Shown in pieces: positions 54,189 to 62,969 of a stretch of DNA of 64,000 nucleotides (its first letter is position 1; each line of letters starts with the position of its first letter). Below the pieces are notes generated by a model. That model did no database searches, had not been told where the DNA came from, and saw only the letters and a program-made list of their open reading frames with translations. The stretch is from contig NZ_QEWN01000003.1 in the NCBI RefSeq assembly GCF_006124995.1, positions 1-64,000 on the forward strand, read 5' to 3'. Source of the DNA: Vibrio sp. Hep-1b-8. GTDB taxonomy: Bacteria > Pseudomonadota > Gammaproteobacteria > Enterobacterales > Vibrionaceae. Position numbers and translations under genes: made by a program.

Positions 54189-55466
54189 ATGAAAGCAAAG
54201 CACACCGACTCTTACTACGCAGCGTCAGCAAATCAACACTTTGATTTTCCTACGTTAAAAGGCGCACACAAGGCGGATGTTTGTGTGGTGGGTTCAGGTA
54301 TTACTGGTGCAACAGCGGCACTTGAACTTGCCAATCGTGGTTTTAAAGTCATTGTGCTTGAGGGCAAACGGGTCGGTTGGGGTGCATCAGGTCGTAGTGG
54401 CGGTCAAGCGATTTTCGGTTGGGCTTCAGAGCAAAGTACTCTCGAAAAACTGGTCGGTAAATCAGACGCACGTAAACTATGGGATATGTCCGTTGACGCT
54501 TTGGCACTCACCAAAGGCAACATAAAAAAATACAACATTGAGTGTGATTGGCGTGATGGTATGGTCCATCTAGGCGTCAAATCACGTCACGATCGCGAGC
54601 TCAAAGCGTGGCACGATGATCTCACCGAGAATTATGGCTACCAATCACTGCAACTTTGGGATCAAAAACAGACACGCGAACACATCGCAAGCGATCGTTA
54701 TACTTCGGGTTTATTTGACTCTAACAGCGGTCACCTTCATCCATTAAATTATACGCTTGGTTTGGTTAAAGCCGCACAAGATGCGGGGGTTGAATTTTAC
54801 GAACAGAGTGAATGTAAGAAGATTGAGCATGGCGATCCTGCCAAACTGTTTACGGCACAAGGCAGCGTTGAAGCCAACCACGTTGTTTTAGCCTGTAATG
54901 CTTATATGGATGGGTTGGAGAGCAAGTTAGAAAATCGTGTCATGCCCGTTGGCACCTATATTTGCGCGACAGAACCGCTTGGTGAAACGGTCACCAATGA
55001 TCTGATGAAAAATCATATTTCAGCGTGTGATATTAACTTTGTACTCGATTACTTCCGCTGTTCAGGAGATCACCGCATGTTATTTGGTGGCAGAGTCAGT
55101 TATTCAGGCGTTGCACCTTTTAACCTTAGAAAAGCAATGCAGTCGAGAATGATTGATATCTATCCGCAGCTGAAAGACGCCAAGATTGACTTTGCTTGGG
55201 GAGGTAATGTCGCCATTACCCTCAACCGAGCACCGCATTTTGGTCGCTTAAAGCCAAATGTCTACTTTGCGCAAGGTTTTTCAGGTCACGGCATCGCAGC
55301 CACTGGTATGGCGGGAACCCTGATGGCAGAGTGCATCGCCACTACAGCCGAACGTTTTGCCATATTTGACCGAATTCCTCATCACCCATTCCCAGGTGGT
55401 CGCTTGTTCCGCACCCCTGCTCTCGTTCTGGCGATGTCCTATTTCAGAATTCGAGATATGCTATAG
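54189..55466 (+). CDS. puuB: Gamma-glutamylputrescine oxidoreductase
   Basis: A 425-residue FAD enzyme of the DAO family that oxidises gamma-glutamylputrescine to the aldehyde used by PuuC. The dinucleotide motif VVGSGITGATAALELANRG lies near 33-52, with GWGASGRSGGQAIFGW after it and the C-terminal FAQGFSGHGIAATGMAGTL. ATG at 54189 has AAGGA seven bases upstream; the longer frame from 54060 overlaps the ligase gene and is rejected. Confidence 0.92.
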   Translation: MKAKHTDSYYAASANQHFDFPTLKGAHKADVCVVGSGITGATAALELANRGFKVIVLEGKRVGWGASGRSGGQAIFGWASEQSTLEKLVGKSDARKLWDMSVDALALTKGNIKKYNIECDWRDGMVHLGVKSRHDRELKAWHDDLTENYGYQSLQLWDQKQTREHIASDRYTSGLFDSNSGHLHPLNYTLGLVKAAQDAGVEFYEQSECKKIEHGDPAKLFTAQGSVEANHVVLACNAYMDGLESKLENRVMPVGTYICATEPLGETVTNDLMKNHISACDINFVLDYFRCSGDHRMLFGGRVSYSGVAPFNLRKAMQSRMIDIYPQLKDAKIDFAWGGNVAITLNRAPHFGRLKPNVYFAQGFSGHGIAATGMAGTLMAECIATTAERFAIFDRIPHHPFPGGRLFRTPALVLAMSYFRIRDML

Positions 55467-55527
55467 CCACTCTGATCGTTCGTATCGCCTCGGTGTCACG
55501 CCCTCTACATTAGGGGGCATTACTCAG

Positions 55528-55884
55528 CTAGTAACTGTGACTGACAAACTCCACTTCATTAACCTGATGGACACGGTTTGTGTATGAGGCTAGCGCATAC
55601 ATGATATTGGCGAGTAGGTTGGCGTAGCGGAACAAGATCGGATCCGGCGACTTTCTGCCTGAGTGTTCAATTGCCACCAACGCGCGAACGGAACCAATGA
55701 GGTGATATACATTCGGTTGAAGCCGCAGCAATATATCACGGCTAACGTCATCCAAATCATAAGTCAGCACTAAACCAATCCTGCTACACAGCTCGTCACT
55801 GGCGATCTCAAAGTCACACACTGGGCTATCTTCATAGATGAATGGGTAGCAGATTTCTCCGTGATCTTTGCTGACGGGGCGCAT
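55528..55884 (-). pseudogene. PduO-like cobalamin adenosyltransferase with the middle deleted
   Basis: A 118-residue protein. The N-terminal part (CDFEIASDELCSRIGLVL, then LQPNVYHLIGSVR) resembles the first helices of PduO-type ATP:cob(I)alamin adenosyltransferases, and the end (FRYANLLANIMYALASYTNRV) resembles their last helix. The central helices with the R-x-x-E-R catalytic segment, about 55-60 residues, are missing; the join is near residue 67 (about 55683) and stays in frame. The start at 55884 has a strong AGGAGAGG site. Without the centre it cannot bind ATP, so I treat it as broken. Family assignment is moderate. Confidence 0.5.
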
Positions 55885-55907
55885 CGTAATTCCTCTCCTA
55901 AAGCAGA

Positions 55908-55928
55908 AAGGAGCCACTATGGCTCCTT
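55908..55928. terminator. Terminator of the hutXZ operon
   Basis: AAGGAGCC pairs with GGCTCCTT around a five-base loop, downstream of hutZ on the minus strand. Confidence 0.8.
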
Positions 55929-55954
55929 AATTGGAATCTAAGCTATCTGAATCA

Positions 55955-56485
55955 CTACTGGTTGGAAACCTTTTTATGGCCTTCTTCTAAATGAACAAAG
56001 TCAACAAGATCATCACCCGACACCTGATAAGCCTGACCGAAACCTTTTACAAACAGACCTTGCTCCGCTTTTAGGTTGAACAAAACAAAATCCTGTAATT
56101 GGCTAAGGCCATCAATAATCTTACCAAATCTCTCTTTCATTTGTGCAATCACAAGATTCCATTGCTTGCTATCGCGTTCAACCACTGACGCTACCGCATC
56201 AAACGTTAAGCGTTTTCGAGCAAACAGCTGTTTCGAGTCACCCTCGTCTTCAATCATCATAATCGACACACTTGGATTGACCTGCAAATTACGTGCGTGG
56301 CGAGCAATTTCAGAGATTAAGACAAAGTAACCATCCTGATTCTGCACATAAGGGGCGTAACTCACATTCGGACGCCCATTTTCGTCGACGGTGGCGAGTT
56401 GCAATGTACGTCGCGCTTGACGAAACTCTTTAATTTCCGGTTCTAGACGACCTTGCAAACGCTCTTGTTTTACTTGTTGGTCCAT
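55955..56485 (-). CDS. hutZ: Haem utilisation protein HutZ
   Basis: A 176-residue split-barrel FMN-binding-like protein (pyridoxamine-phosphate oxidase fold) of the HutZ/HugZ family, which binds haem and opens or stores it in the cytosol. Matching wording: RRTLQLATVDENGRPNVSYAPYV, and FGQAYQVSGDDLVDFVHLEEGHK, the latter including the C-terminal His that ligates haem in HutZ. It follows hutX by 37 bases and is the last gene of the operon. Confidence 0.92.
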   Translation of the reverse strand: MDQQVKQERLQGRLEPEIKEFRQARRTLQLATVDENGRPNVSYAPYVQNQDGYFVLISEIARHARNLQVNPSVSIMMIEDEGDSKQLFARKRLTFDAVASVVERDSKQWNLVIAQMKERFGKIIDGLSQLQDFVLFNLKAEQGLFVKGFGQAYQVSGDDLVDFVHLEEGHKKVSNQ

Positions 56486-56522
56486 TTGAGGCTCCTCAAT
56501 CTGTTCTCTTTTTCTGTATTTG

Positions 56523-57026
56523 TTATTGGCTCAACTCGTGCTGCCAGCGTTTGAATGTCTCGACTTGAGAAGCAAACAGTTGATGTTTGTCATCACGTCC
56601 CAAATAGACTTTAAAGATATTATTACCTTGTGAGCAAAAAAATCCAAAATAATGACTTTCTCGTCCTCTAAAAGGCTTACTTACCAAAGCAATATCCTTA
56701 ATATTTTCTAGCTTGAGATGACCATGTAATTCACCTTCTTTCCCCATGAGATTGTAGTAACCTCTGGCCTCTTTCCCTCTAGGAAAGGGGGCTTTGACTT
56801 CAAAAATTGAGCCAAATGAATGAACGATAGTCGTCACAGGGCCAAAACCAACCAATTGCTCCAAAACCCATTGCGCTTGTTCCCCAGAGACAAGAGTCAC
56901 CATGCCATCAGGCAAAGAAGCAACAATTTGAAATTCTGATACGTTGAGTTTTTCCGCCAAATCCGCAGGCAGCAAAGCCGGCTCTTGCTCCAATAGCTGA
57001 ACCACTTGTTGTTTTAATGAGGGCAT
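56523..57026 (-). CDS. hutX: Haem carrier HutX
   Basis: A 167-residue cytosolic haem-transfer protein that passes haem to HutZ. Recognisable family wording is VEL-like LEQEPALLPADLAEKLNVSE, GFGPVTTIVHSFGSIFEVKAPFP and GRESHYFGFFCSQGNNIFKVYLGRD. I chose ATG at 57026, which gives the usual family length; the frame is open to a TTG at 57080. In other Vibrio hutW precedes it; here only the promoter does. Confidence 0.9.
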   Translation of the reverse strand: MPSLKQQVVQLLEQEPALLPADLAEKLNVSEFQIVASLPDGMVTLVSGEQAQWVLEQLVGFGPVTTIVHSFGSIFEVKAPFPRGKEARGYYNLMGKEGELHGHLKLENIKDIALVSKPFRGRESHYFGFFCSQGNNIFKVYLGRDDKHQLFASQVETFKRWQHELSQ

Positions 57027-57084
57027 ACTCTTTCCATACTGTTGCTTATTCCACTGATGATTGGGATCATAAATTGTCAAAAAT

Positions 57085-57102
57085 GAGAATGCAATTGATA
57101 AT
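57085..57102. promoter_or_regulatory. Probable Fur box between hutX and tonB
   Basis: GAGAATGCAATTGATAAT consists of three adjacent hexamers resembling GATAAT, the Fur array unit. It lies between the divergent haem operons, which are iron-repressed in other Vibrio. Confidence 0.55.
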
Positions 57103-57170
57103 TGATCTTATTTACATTGTGAGTAATAATCTCGCCATAACTGAGTAGCGAGATTGGATAAGGAGATAAA

Positions 57171-57893
57171 GTGAACATTAAACGATACGTTGTTGCCGCA
57201 GGTCTATCTGTTGCTGTGCATGCTGCGTTAGTTGTTGTTACACAAGAACCCAAAGCCATGGCTATGCCTGCGGGCAGTCCCTCCAATTCAGTCTCTCTCA
57301 ATCTAAAAGTGACGGCTCCACCAAGCTCGGTTCAACCTGTTGTTGAACAAAAAGCTCAAATCAAAACGCAACCTAAGTTAGTCGAATCAAGCGCAGTTAA
57401 ACAAGAAAAACACTTCGCCAAGCCAAAGCCAGTGGATACCGTCAAAACTCCAGTTTCAAAGCAACAAGCTGCACAAAAAAAGCCTGAGCACACAGCAGAG
57501 AATCGACGCGTGGCAAAGCAAGAGAAAAAGCCTCTCGCTGAGCCACAACCAGAGCAGGCGTCCGATGATGCCCTACCGCAGGACGTTAACAACGGCGTAA
57601 ATGCGCAGCCCGTAATGGTCACCAAGGCGTCATTTTTGACTAAACCTACTGCACCTAAATATCCGCGATTGGCGAAAAAGCGCCGCTTAGAAGGCGTGGT
57701 TTTGTATGAGGTCTGGCTTGATAAAAACGGTAATCAAGTTAAGCAAGTCCTAATCTCCTCTTCAGGAGCGACGATACTTGATCAGTCCGCTTTAGACGCC
57801 ATCAAAACGTGGCAGTTCACTCCACAATCTGTTGACGGTCAGCAAATTGCACACCGCATTCAAATCCCTGTTCGTTTTAAGTTGGACCAATAA
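57171..57893 (+). CDS. tonB: TonB energy transducer
   Basis: A 240-residue inner-membrane protein. An N-terminal signal anchor (YVVAAGLSVAVHAALVVV) with the membrane His in VAVHAAL is followed by a Pro/Lys-rich spacer (about 60-155) and a C-terminal TonB domain (APKYPRLAKKRRLEGVVLYEV, then AIKTWQFTPQ). It starts at GTG 57171 with AGGAGA upstream. It overlaps exbB by one base (TAATG). Confidence 0.94.
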   Translation: MNIKRYVVAAGLSVAVHAALVVVTQEPKAMAMPAGSPSNSVSLNLKVTAPPSSVQPVVEQKAQIKTQPKLVESSAVKQEKHFAKPKPVDTVKTPVSKQQAAQKKPEHTAENRRVAKQEKKPLAEPQPEQASDDALPQDVNNGVNAQPVMVTKASFLTKPTAPKYPRLAKKRRLEGVVLYEVWLDKNGNQVKQVLISSSGATILDQSALDAIKTWQFTPQSVDGQQIAHRIQIPVRFKLDQ

Positions 57894-58588
57894 TGGAACA
57901 AATAAATCAGTTGCAACAACAGCTCGGCCTGATGACTTGGCCGCTAATTCTTTGCTCTGGGCTCACCCTAATGATCATCGCCGAGCGTATTTTCCATGTC
58001 ATCCTCAGTTTAGGGGCTGGCAAACACGCTATTCGCGCTGAACTAGAGCAAATCACACCAACAGACTCTCAACAGATAGAAGCACTATCAAAGGCACTGG
58101 TTGTGCGTAGACCTCTCCTTTACAAGGGCGTCGCTATGCTACTCGCACACCACTCGTTTGATAAAACACTGCGTGAAGATGCGGCAGGTATGTGGCTACA
58201 AGAGAAGCGTCACCAACTTCAATTTGGTCTGCGTTTGCTCTCTCTAATCGGTGTGATTAGCCCTCTGATTGGGCTACTTGGTACCGTACTAGGTTTGATA
58301 GAGATGTTTAAAGGCGTTGCCGCCTCAACAGGTAACATTACACCCAATGATCTTGCTGACGGTCTTGGAATCGCAATGCGGACAACCGCCGCAGGGTTGA
58401 TTATTGCTCTGCCTGCCATCGCCGGAGCTCAATTGCTTGGGCTATGGGCAGATCGTGTTATCGCGAAGCTTGAGCACACCTTGAACTACGTAAATCTATG
58501 GCTTGAAGGGCTACGCCTCGGAGAGACTTCATCCAGCAAGGGCTGCGCGAGTGAAAAAGTCTCTAAACTAGAAATTCAGGCCAACTAA
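57893..58588 (+). CDS. exbB: ExbB proton-channel subunit
   Basis: A 231-residue MotA/TolQ/ExbB protein with three spans; the family core GLRLLSLIGVISPLIGLLGTVLGLIEMF and GIAMRTTAAGLIIALPAIAG are present. Together with ExbD it couples proton flow to TonB. It overlaps both neighbours by one base. Confidence 0.94.
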   Translation: MEQINQLQQQLGLMTWPLILCSGLTLMIIAERIFHVILSLGAGKHAIRAELEQITPTDSQQIEALSKALVVRRPLLYKGVAMLLAHHSFDKTLREDAAGMWLQEKRHQLQFGLRLLSLIGVISPLIGLLGTVLGLIEMFKGVAASTGNITPNDLADGLGIAMRTTAAGLIIALPAIAGAQLLGLWADRVIAKLEHTLNYVNLWLEGLRLGETSSSKGCASEKVSKLEIQAN

Positions 58589-59001
58589 TGATTAAAGTCT
58601 CACAGCAAGCAAACCACAACGGATTGGTACCAGACTTAACGCCCTTACTCGATATTATTTTTATCGTCATGGTGTTTTTGATGCTCACAGCAGCCGTCAA
58701 ACTGGACTCCCTCGAAGTCGACCTACCTAGCGTCGATTCCCCTGTGGTTTCAGTGGTGGAAAATACCTCTCTGACCATCAATATTCTTGAACAAGCGCCC
58801 CATTGGGCCATTGATGGTAAACAGTATATCGACTGGAATAACTTCACTCTCGCCTTGCTCGAAGAGCACCGAACCAACAAACAGCCGATAGTGGTTGGTG
58901 CTGAAAAAACCGCCGATGTTCAACATTTGGTCAAATTGCTCGCTTTCTTGCAGCAAAACGGTATTCAAGCAACTCAACTACTCACGCAAGATTCTAAATA
59001 G
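58588..59001 (+). CDS. exbD: ExbD proton-channel subunit
   Basis: A 137-residue TolR/ExbD protein: one N-terminal span with the channel aspartate in LVPDLTPLLDIIFIVMVFLMLT and a periplasmic domain. It completes the TonB-ExbB-ExbD motor and is followed 11 bases later by hutB. Confidence 0.94.
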   Translation: MIKVSQQANHNGLVPDLTPLLDIIFIVMVFLMLTAAVKLDSLEVDLPSVDSPVVSVVENTSLTINILEQAPHWAIDGKQYIDWNNFTLALLEEHRTNKQPIVVGAEKTADVQHLVKLLAFLQQNGIQATQLLTQDSK

Positions 59002-59012
59002 CCGAGTCAACT

Positions 59013-59858
59013 ATGTATAAAAATGCCTTCATTCAGCGCTTCGCCACACTTTCCCTGCTTCTCATTGCCGCTCACTCTTTCGCCGATGAAAAAGTCATCA
59101 GTGCAGGCAGTGCTGTCACCGAACTGGTCGTGGCGCTGGGACAACAAGATAAGCTCGTTGCGGTTGATGTCACGAGTGAACGTCCAACCAATTTATCGTT
59201 AGCCAATATAGGTTATCACCGACAACTATCCACAGAAGGTCTGCTTGCACTCGGTGCAACTCGTTTAATCGGTTCTGACGAGATGGGACCAGACACGACA
59301 TTAAACCAACTTCGTGCAGCAGGGGTGACGGTGGATATTGTTAACACAAAACCAACCGCTGAGGGTCTGCTGCAGCGCGTAGACCAAATTGCTTCTTTAC
59401 TCGATGCTCAGCAACAAGCCTCAAACTTGAAGCAAAGTATTACTAAACAGATCCATACTTTGCAAGCCAACAAAAACAATCAAGTTTCAGCGAAAAAAGT
59501 CCTGTTCTTGCTCATTCATGAAGGGCGCCCCGCCAATGTCGCTGGCCGAGATACCACGCCAAATGCAATCATAGAGTTAGCGGGAGCTCGCAATCCTGCA
59601 GCGGAGAGTGTGACGTCATACAAACCTCTTTCAACGGAAGCCCTTGTAGAGATGCAACCGGATGTGATTCTAGTCAGTGGACGTAGCTACAAACAGCTAG
59701 GGGGGGTGGACGCCATTCTCGCCAGTATGCCTATGCTGGCAGCAACACCCGCTGGACAAAATGGACAAATAATTCAAATTGATGGTCGTGCTTTGGTTGG
59801 GGGACTTGGATTGAAGAGTCTTTCAGAAGCCGAGCGGCTAAGTACAATATTGAGATAA
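59013..59858 (+). CDS. hutB: Periplasmic haem-binding protein HutB
   Basis: A 281-residue class III binding protein. Signal peptide (cleavage after HSFA), then KVISAGSAVTELVVALGQQD and LVAVDVTSERP typical of BhuT/HutB/HmuT, and the haem-ligand Tyr region near IGYHRQLSTEGL. It delivers haem to HutCD, encoded next. Confidence 0.92.
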   Translation: MYKNAFIQRFATLSLLLIAAHSFADEKVISAGSAVTELVVALGQQDKLVAVDVTSERPTNLSLANIGYHRQLSTEGLLALGATRLIGSDEMGPDTTLNQLRAAGVTVDIVNTKPTAEGLLQRVDQIASLLDAQQQASNLKQSITKQIHTLQANKNNQVSAKKVLFLLIHEGRPANVAGRDTTPNAIIELAGARNPAAESVTSYKPLSTEALVEMQPDVILVSGRSYKQLGGVDAILASMPMLAATPAGQNGQIIQIDGRALVGGLGLKSLSEAERLSTILR

Positions 59859-59871
59859 GAGCACTACAACC

Positions 59872-60909
59872 ATGTTTCTTCGTCGACTGGGTAATACGAC
59901 AATTTGGGCACTGGGTGGACTTACACTGTTTGTGACTGCCATCAGTTCAGTGACCGTGGGGCCAATGCATATTGGCTTTTGGCAAAGTGTTCAAAGCCTG
60001 ATGTTCCAATCGCAAGATCTCGCTCCTCACATCAATCTCGTCATTCATGAAATCCGTTTTCCACGCACACTTCTGTGTATGTTAGTGGGAGCGATTCTGG
60101 CACTGTGTGGCAGCGTCATGCAGGGGCTATTTCGCAATCCACTTGCCGAACCCGGAATCATAGGTGTTTCGGCAGGGGCCTCCCTCGGCGCCGCGACTGC
60201 GATAGTCCTGTTCTCAAGCGTCAGTCACAATCACCCTCAATTTATGAACTTAGCGGCCGTCCCACTGTTCGCTTTTCTGGGTGGAGCACTAACAACGGTG
60301 TTGGTCTACAGGTTAGGCACAACCAAGATGGGAACCTCTGTCACCATCATGCTACTAGCAGGAGTGGCTATCAGTGCGCTTTCAGGAGCTGGAATTGGTT
60401 ACATGAGCTTTGTCGCTGACGATCAGATGCTACGTGATCTCTCCTTGTGGTCGATGGGGTCTATGGCGGGGGCAAACTGGTCTAGCATTCTGCTGTGCGC
60501 GACCACGCTGACTTTACTGATGGCGGTGTTCACTTATAAAGCGATGGCACTCAATGCTCTACTGCTTGGTGAGGCAGAGGCCGCACACCTTGGGATTCCT
60601 GTACAAAAACTAAAGCGCCAGCTGATCCTGCTTAGCGCGATCGGTGTTGGTGTGACTGTCAGTGTATCTGGCATGATCGGCTTTATTGGTTTGGTGATTC
60701 CTCACTTGGGTAGGATGATCTCAGGGCCTGATCATCGAACCTTATTGCCGCTTTCTGCATTAATGGGCGCACTGCTACTCACTCTAGCCGATATGTTTTC
60801 TCGAGTGGCCGTTGCCCCCGCTGAACTGCCTGTCGGCATTGTGACTGCCCTTATCGGCGCTCCTTTCTTTATCTATCTTCTCTTCAAGCAAAAAGGGGCA
60901 ATCCTATGA
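59872..60909 (+). CDS. hutC: Haem ABC permease HutC
   Basis: A 345-residue FecCD-family permease with ten spans; typical wording is RFPRTLLCMLVGAILALCGSVMQGLFRNPLAEP and GFIGLVIPHLGRMISGPDHR. Its end overlaps hutD by ATGA. Confidence 0.94.
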   Translation: MFLRRLGNTTIWALGGLTLFVTAISSVTVGPMHIGFWQSVQSLMFQSQDLAPHINLVIHEIRFPRTLLCMLVGAILALCGSVMQGLFRNPLAEPGIIGVSAGASLGAATAIVLFSSVSHNHPQFMNLAAVPLFAFLGGALTTVLVYRLGTTKMGTSVTIMLLAGVAISALSGAGIGYMSFVADDQMLRDLSLWSMGSMAGANWSSILLCATTLTLLMAVFTYKAMALNALLLGEAEAAHLGIPVQKLKRQLILLSAIGVGVTVSVSGMIGFIGLVIPHLGRMISGPDHRTLLPLSALMGALLLTLADMFSRVAVAPAELPVGIVTALIGAPFFIYLLFKQKGAIL

Positions 60910-61688
60910 TCAATGACATCGTGTTGTCTGCCCAACAAGTTTCTATGTCCTATGGTCAACGTAAAGTGCTCGATAATATCAGTATCGATATCCGAGCCGG
61001 AGAAGTTACCACGCTTTTGGGACCCAATGGGGCGGGTAAAAGCAGTTTACTCAAATTGTTGTGTGGAGAGATCCCATCACGATGCAATATAAGCTATTTT
61101 GGACGGAGTAAAGAGCAGTGGCAGCCAGGTGATTTGGCACAGCACTTAGGTATGCTACCTCAACACAGTACACTCAGTTTTCCATTTTTGGTTCACGAGG
61201 TTGTTGAGCTTGGTGGGATCCCGTTAAATCTACCAAATAAGCAAGTAAAACTGTTGGCGCAAAAATATATGGAGATGACCGATGTTGGTCATCTAAGCGA
61301 ACGTCTCTACCCTTCTTTATCGGGTGGCGAAAAGCAACGTGTCCACTTAGCTCGAGTATTGGTTCAACTCGCACATTCAGAGCGCGAAAAAATCCTGATG
61401 CTTGATGAGCCGACCTCGGCATTGGATTTGGCCCACCAGCACAACACGTTAAAAATTGCCCGCAGACTGGCAGATGAACATTGTGCCGTAGTAGTGGTTT
61501 TGCATGATTTAAACTTAGCTGCACAATATTCAGATCGTCTGGTTGTTTTGCATCAGGGAAAAATTGCATGTGATGAAGCACCTTGGCATGCATTAGATGT
61601 CGATTTGATTAAGCAAGTCTATGGCTACGACGCTCTTATCACGTCACACCCAACACTAGACTTTCCATTGATTTTTCCTGCATCCTAA
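60906..61688 (+). CDS. hutD: Haem ABC ATPase HutD
   Basis: A 260-residue ATPase of the HmuV/HutD type with Walker A GPNGAGKSSLL, signature LSGGEKQRVHLARVL, Walker B MLDEPTSALD and the H-loop VLHDLNLAAQYSD. It completes the operon tonB-exbB-exbD-hutB-hutC-hutD. Confidence 0.94.
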   Translation: MINDIVLSAQQVSMSYGQRKVLDNISIDIRAGEVTTLLGPNGAGKSSLLKLLCGEIPSRCNISYFGRSKEQWQPGDLAQHLGMLPQHSTLSFPFLVHEVVELGGIPLNLPNKQVKLLAQKYMEMTDVGHLSERLYPSLSGGEKQRVHLARVLVQLAHSEREKILMLDEPTSALDLAHQHNTLKIARRLADEHCAVVVVLHDLNLAAQYSDRLVVLHQGKIACDEAPWHALDVDLIKQVYGYDALITSHPTLDFPLIFPAS

Positions 61689-61752
61689 TCTGGTTCGATA
61701 GGTTAGAAAACCTTAGCTATACTCAGGTTATTGCGCTTGAGGAAATTGTATA

Positions 61753-62496
61753 ATGCTTCGGTTTACTGACATCATTATCGCCTGTGTCATCACGTTTGTG
61801 AGCTTCGCTAGTTACGCTCATAACACTGAATTGACCCATGTAAGAGTCTGTGGTGATGCAATTGACTGGTCCCCTTATACTTACGTTGTAAATGATGCCG
61901 CTTACGGTTCCGATGTTGTCATTCTCGATAGGGTGTTAGTTCAAAATGGCGTTAGCTATGACATCACAATGACCTCCTGGTCTCGATGCTTGAGGGGCAC
62001 CAAAAGTGGAGAATTTGACTTAGCGCTTAGTGCCTCATTCAGCGATACCCGAACAAAGGACTTTCTCTACACAGAGTGGTACTACAGCATAACCCCATAC
62101 TATATCTACTCTTCCACTCGATTTCCGCAGGGTCTAGAGATAACCAGTGTGCAAGACCTATCCGCTTACAAAGTATGTGGTAACCATGGCTACAATTACA
62201 CTGACTTTGAACTTAATAATATTGTCCGTGAAGGAAACTCGGTTAAGGACGTCCTCACCAAACTAAGACAAGGTGAATGTGAAGTTTATTTAAACTGGCT
62301 GGAAATCATTGATGGTTTAAAATCGGTGTGGGGGATCGAATACATTACTGATGACTTAGTCGCTAAAGCGATACCCAACATGCCCCCACACAAGTTCTAT
62401 ATGCTGATTTCGAAGCAATTTCCCGCACAAACCAAACTCAAACAGGTGCTTGATAACTATTTAATCAGTTTACAAGTCAACCAGACTGCACCATAG
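61753..62496 (+). CDS. Periplasmic substrate-binding protein, family 3
   Basis: A 247-residue exported protein: signal peptide (cleavage near ASYA), then VRVCGDAIDWSPYTYVVND and GSDVVILDRVLVQNG typical of amino-acid-type binding proteins. It has four cysteines (GDAIDW Cys, SRC, KVC, GEC), which probably form disulfides. It is 64 bases after hutD but not an obvious part of the haem operon. No permease is nearby. Confidence 0.82.
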   Translation: MLRFTDIIIACVITFVSFASYAHNTELTHVRVCGDAIDWSPYTYVVNDAAYGSDVVILDRVLVQNGVSYDITMTSWSRCLRGTKSGEFDLALSASFSDTRTKDFLYTEWYYSITPYYIYSSTRFPQGLEITSVQDLSAYKVCGNHGYNYTDFELNNIVREGNSVKDVLTKLRQGECEVYLNWLEIIDGLKSVWGIEYITDDLVAKAIPNMPPHKFYMLISKQFPAQTKLKQVLDNYLISLQVNQTAP

Positions 62497-62579
62497 CCGA
62501 GCACCACTGACAAGACGATGAGAATATCATGAGCACGGTCATCGGCATGGTCATAGTCCTCGGCCATCATTTTTGACAA

Positions 62580-62969
62580 TTACAGAAGGCGACGACGTAG
62601 TCCTGAACGCTCTAGAACACGGGTCGAGATCTCTTCTACCGATAAAGAAGAGGTATTGATATAAGGAATCGCTTCGCGACGAAATAGCGCCTCAACGGTT
62701 TGCAGTTCATGTAAACACTGTTCGTTACTCGCATAGTCACTTCCTGCTAGACGGTTTTCTCGAATCTCTGTCAATCGTTCAGGATTGATGGTCAAACCAA
62801 ACAACTTATGACGATGAATTGCAAATTCAGGCAGTAATCTTAAGCGTTTCAAATCATCATCAATAAATGGATAGTTAACGACTCGCAGGCCAAACTGCAT
62901 CGCCATATAAAGGCTGGTTGGCGTTTTACCACTGCGCGATACGCCAAGTAAGATGATATCCGCCTCTTC
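62580..62969 (-). pseudogene. ppsR: PpsR (PEP synthase regulatory kinase/phosphorylase), 5' part missing
   Basis: The last ~130 residues of the DUF299 protein that phosphorylates and dephosphorylates PpsA. The P-loop [19 protein letters not shown] and the C-terminal [20 protein letters not shown] and [20 protein letters not shown] are intact. The family is about 275 residues; the first ~145 are absent. Upstream of the EEAD residues the sequence switches at about 62970 to the inside of ppsA on the opposite strand, so there is no start codon or promoter. Confidence 0.88.

Noticed and set aside
57027..57080. Upstream TTG start for HutX giving an 18-residue extension
   Set aside because: The family length is met from ATG 57026, and the TTG lies inside the probable promoter and Fur region.
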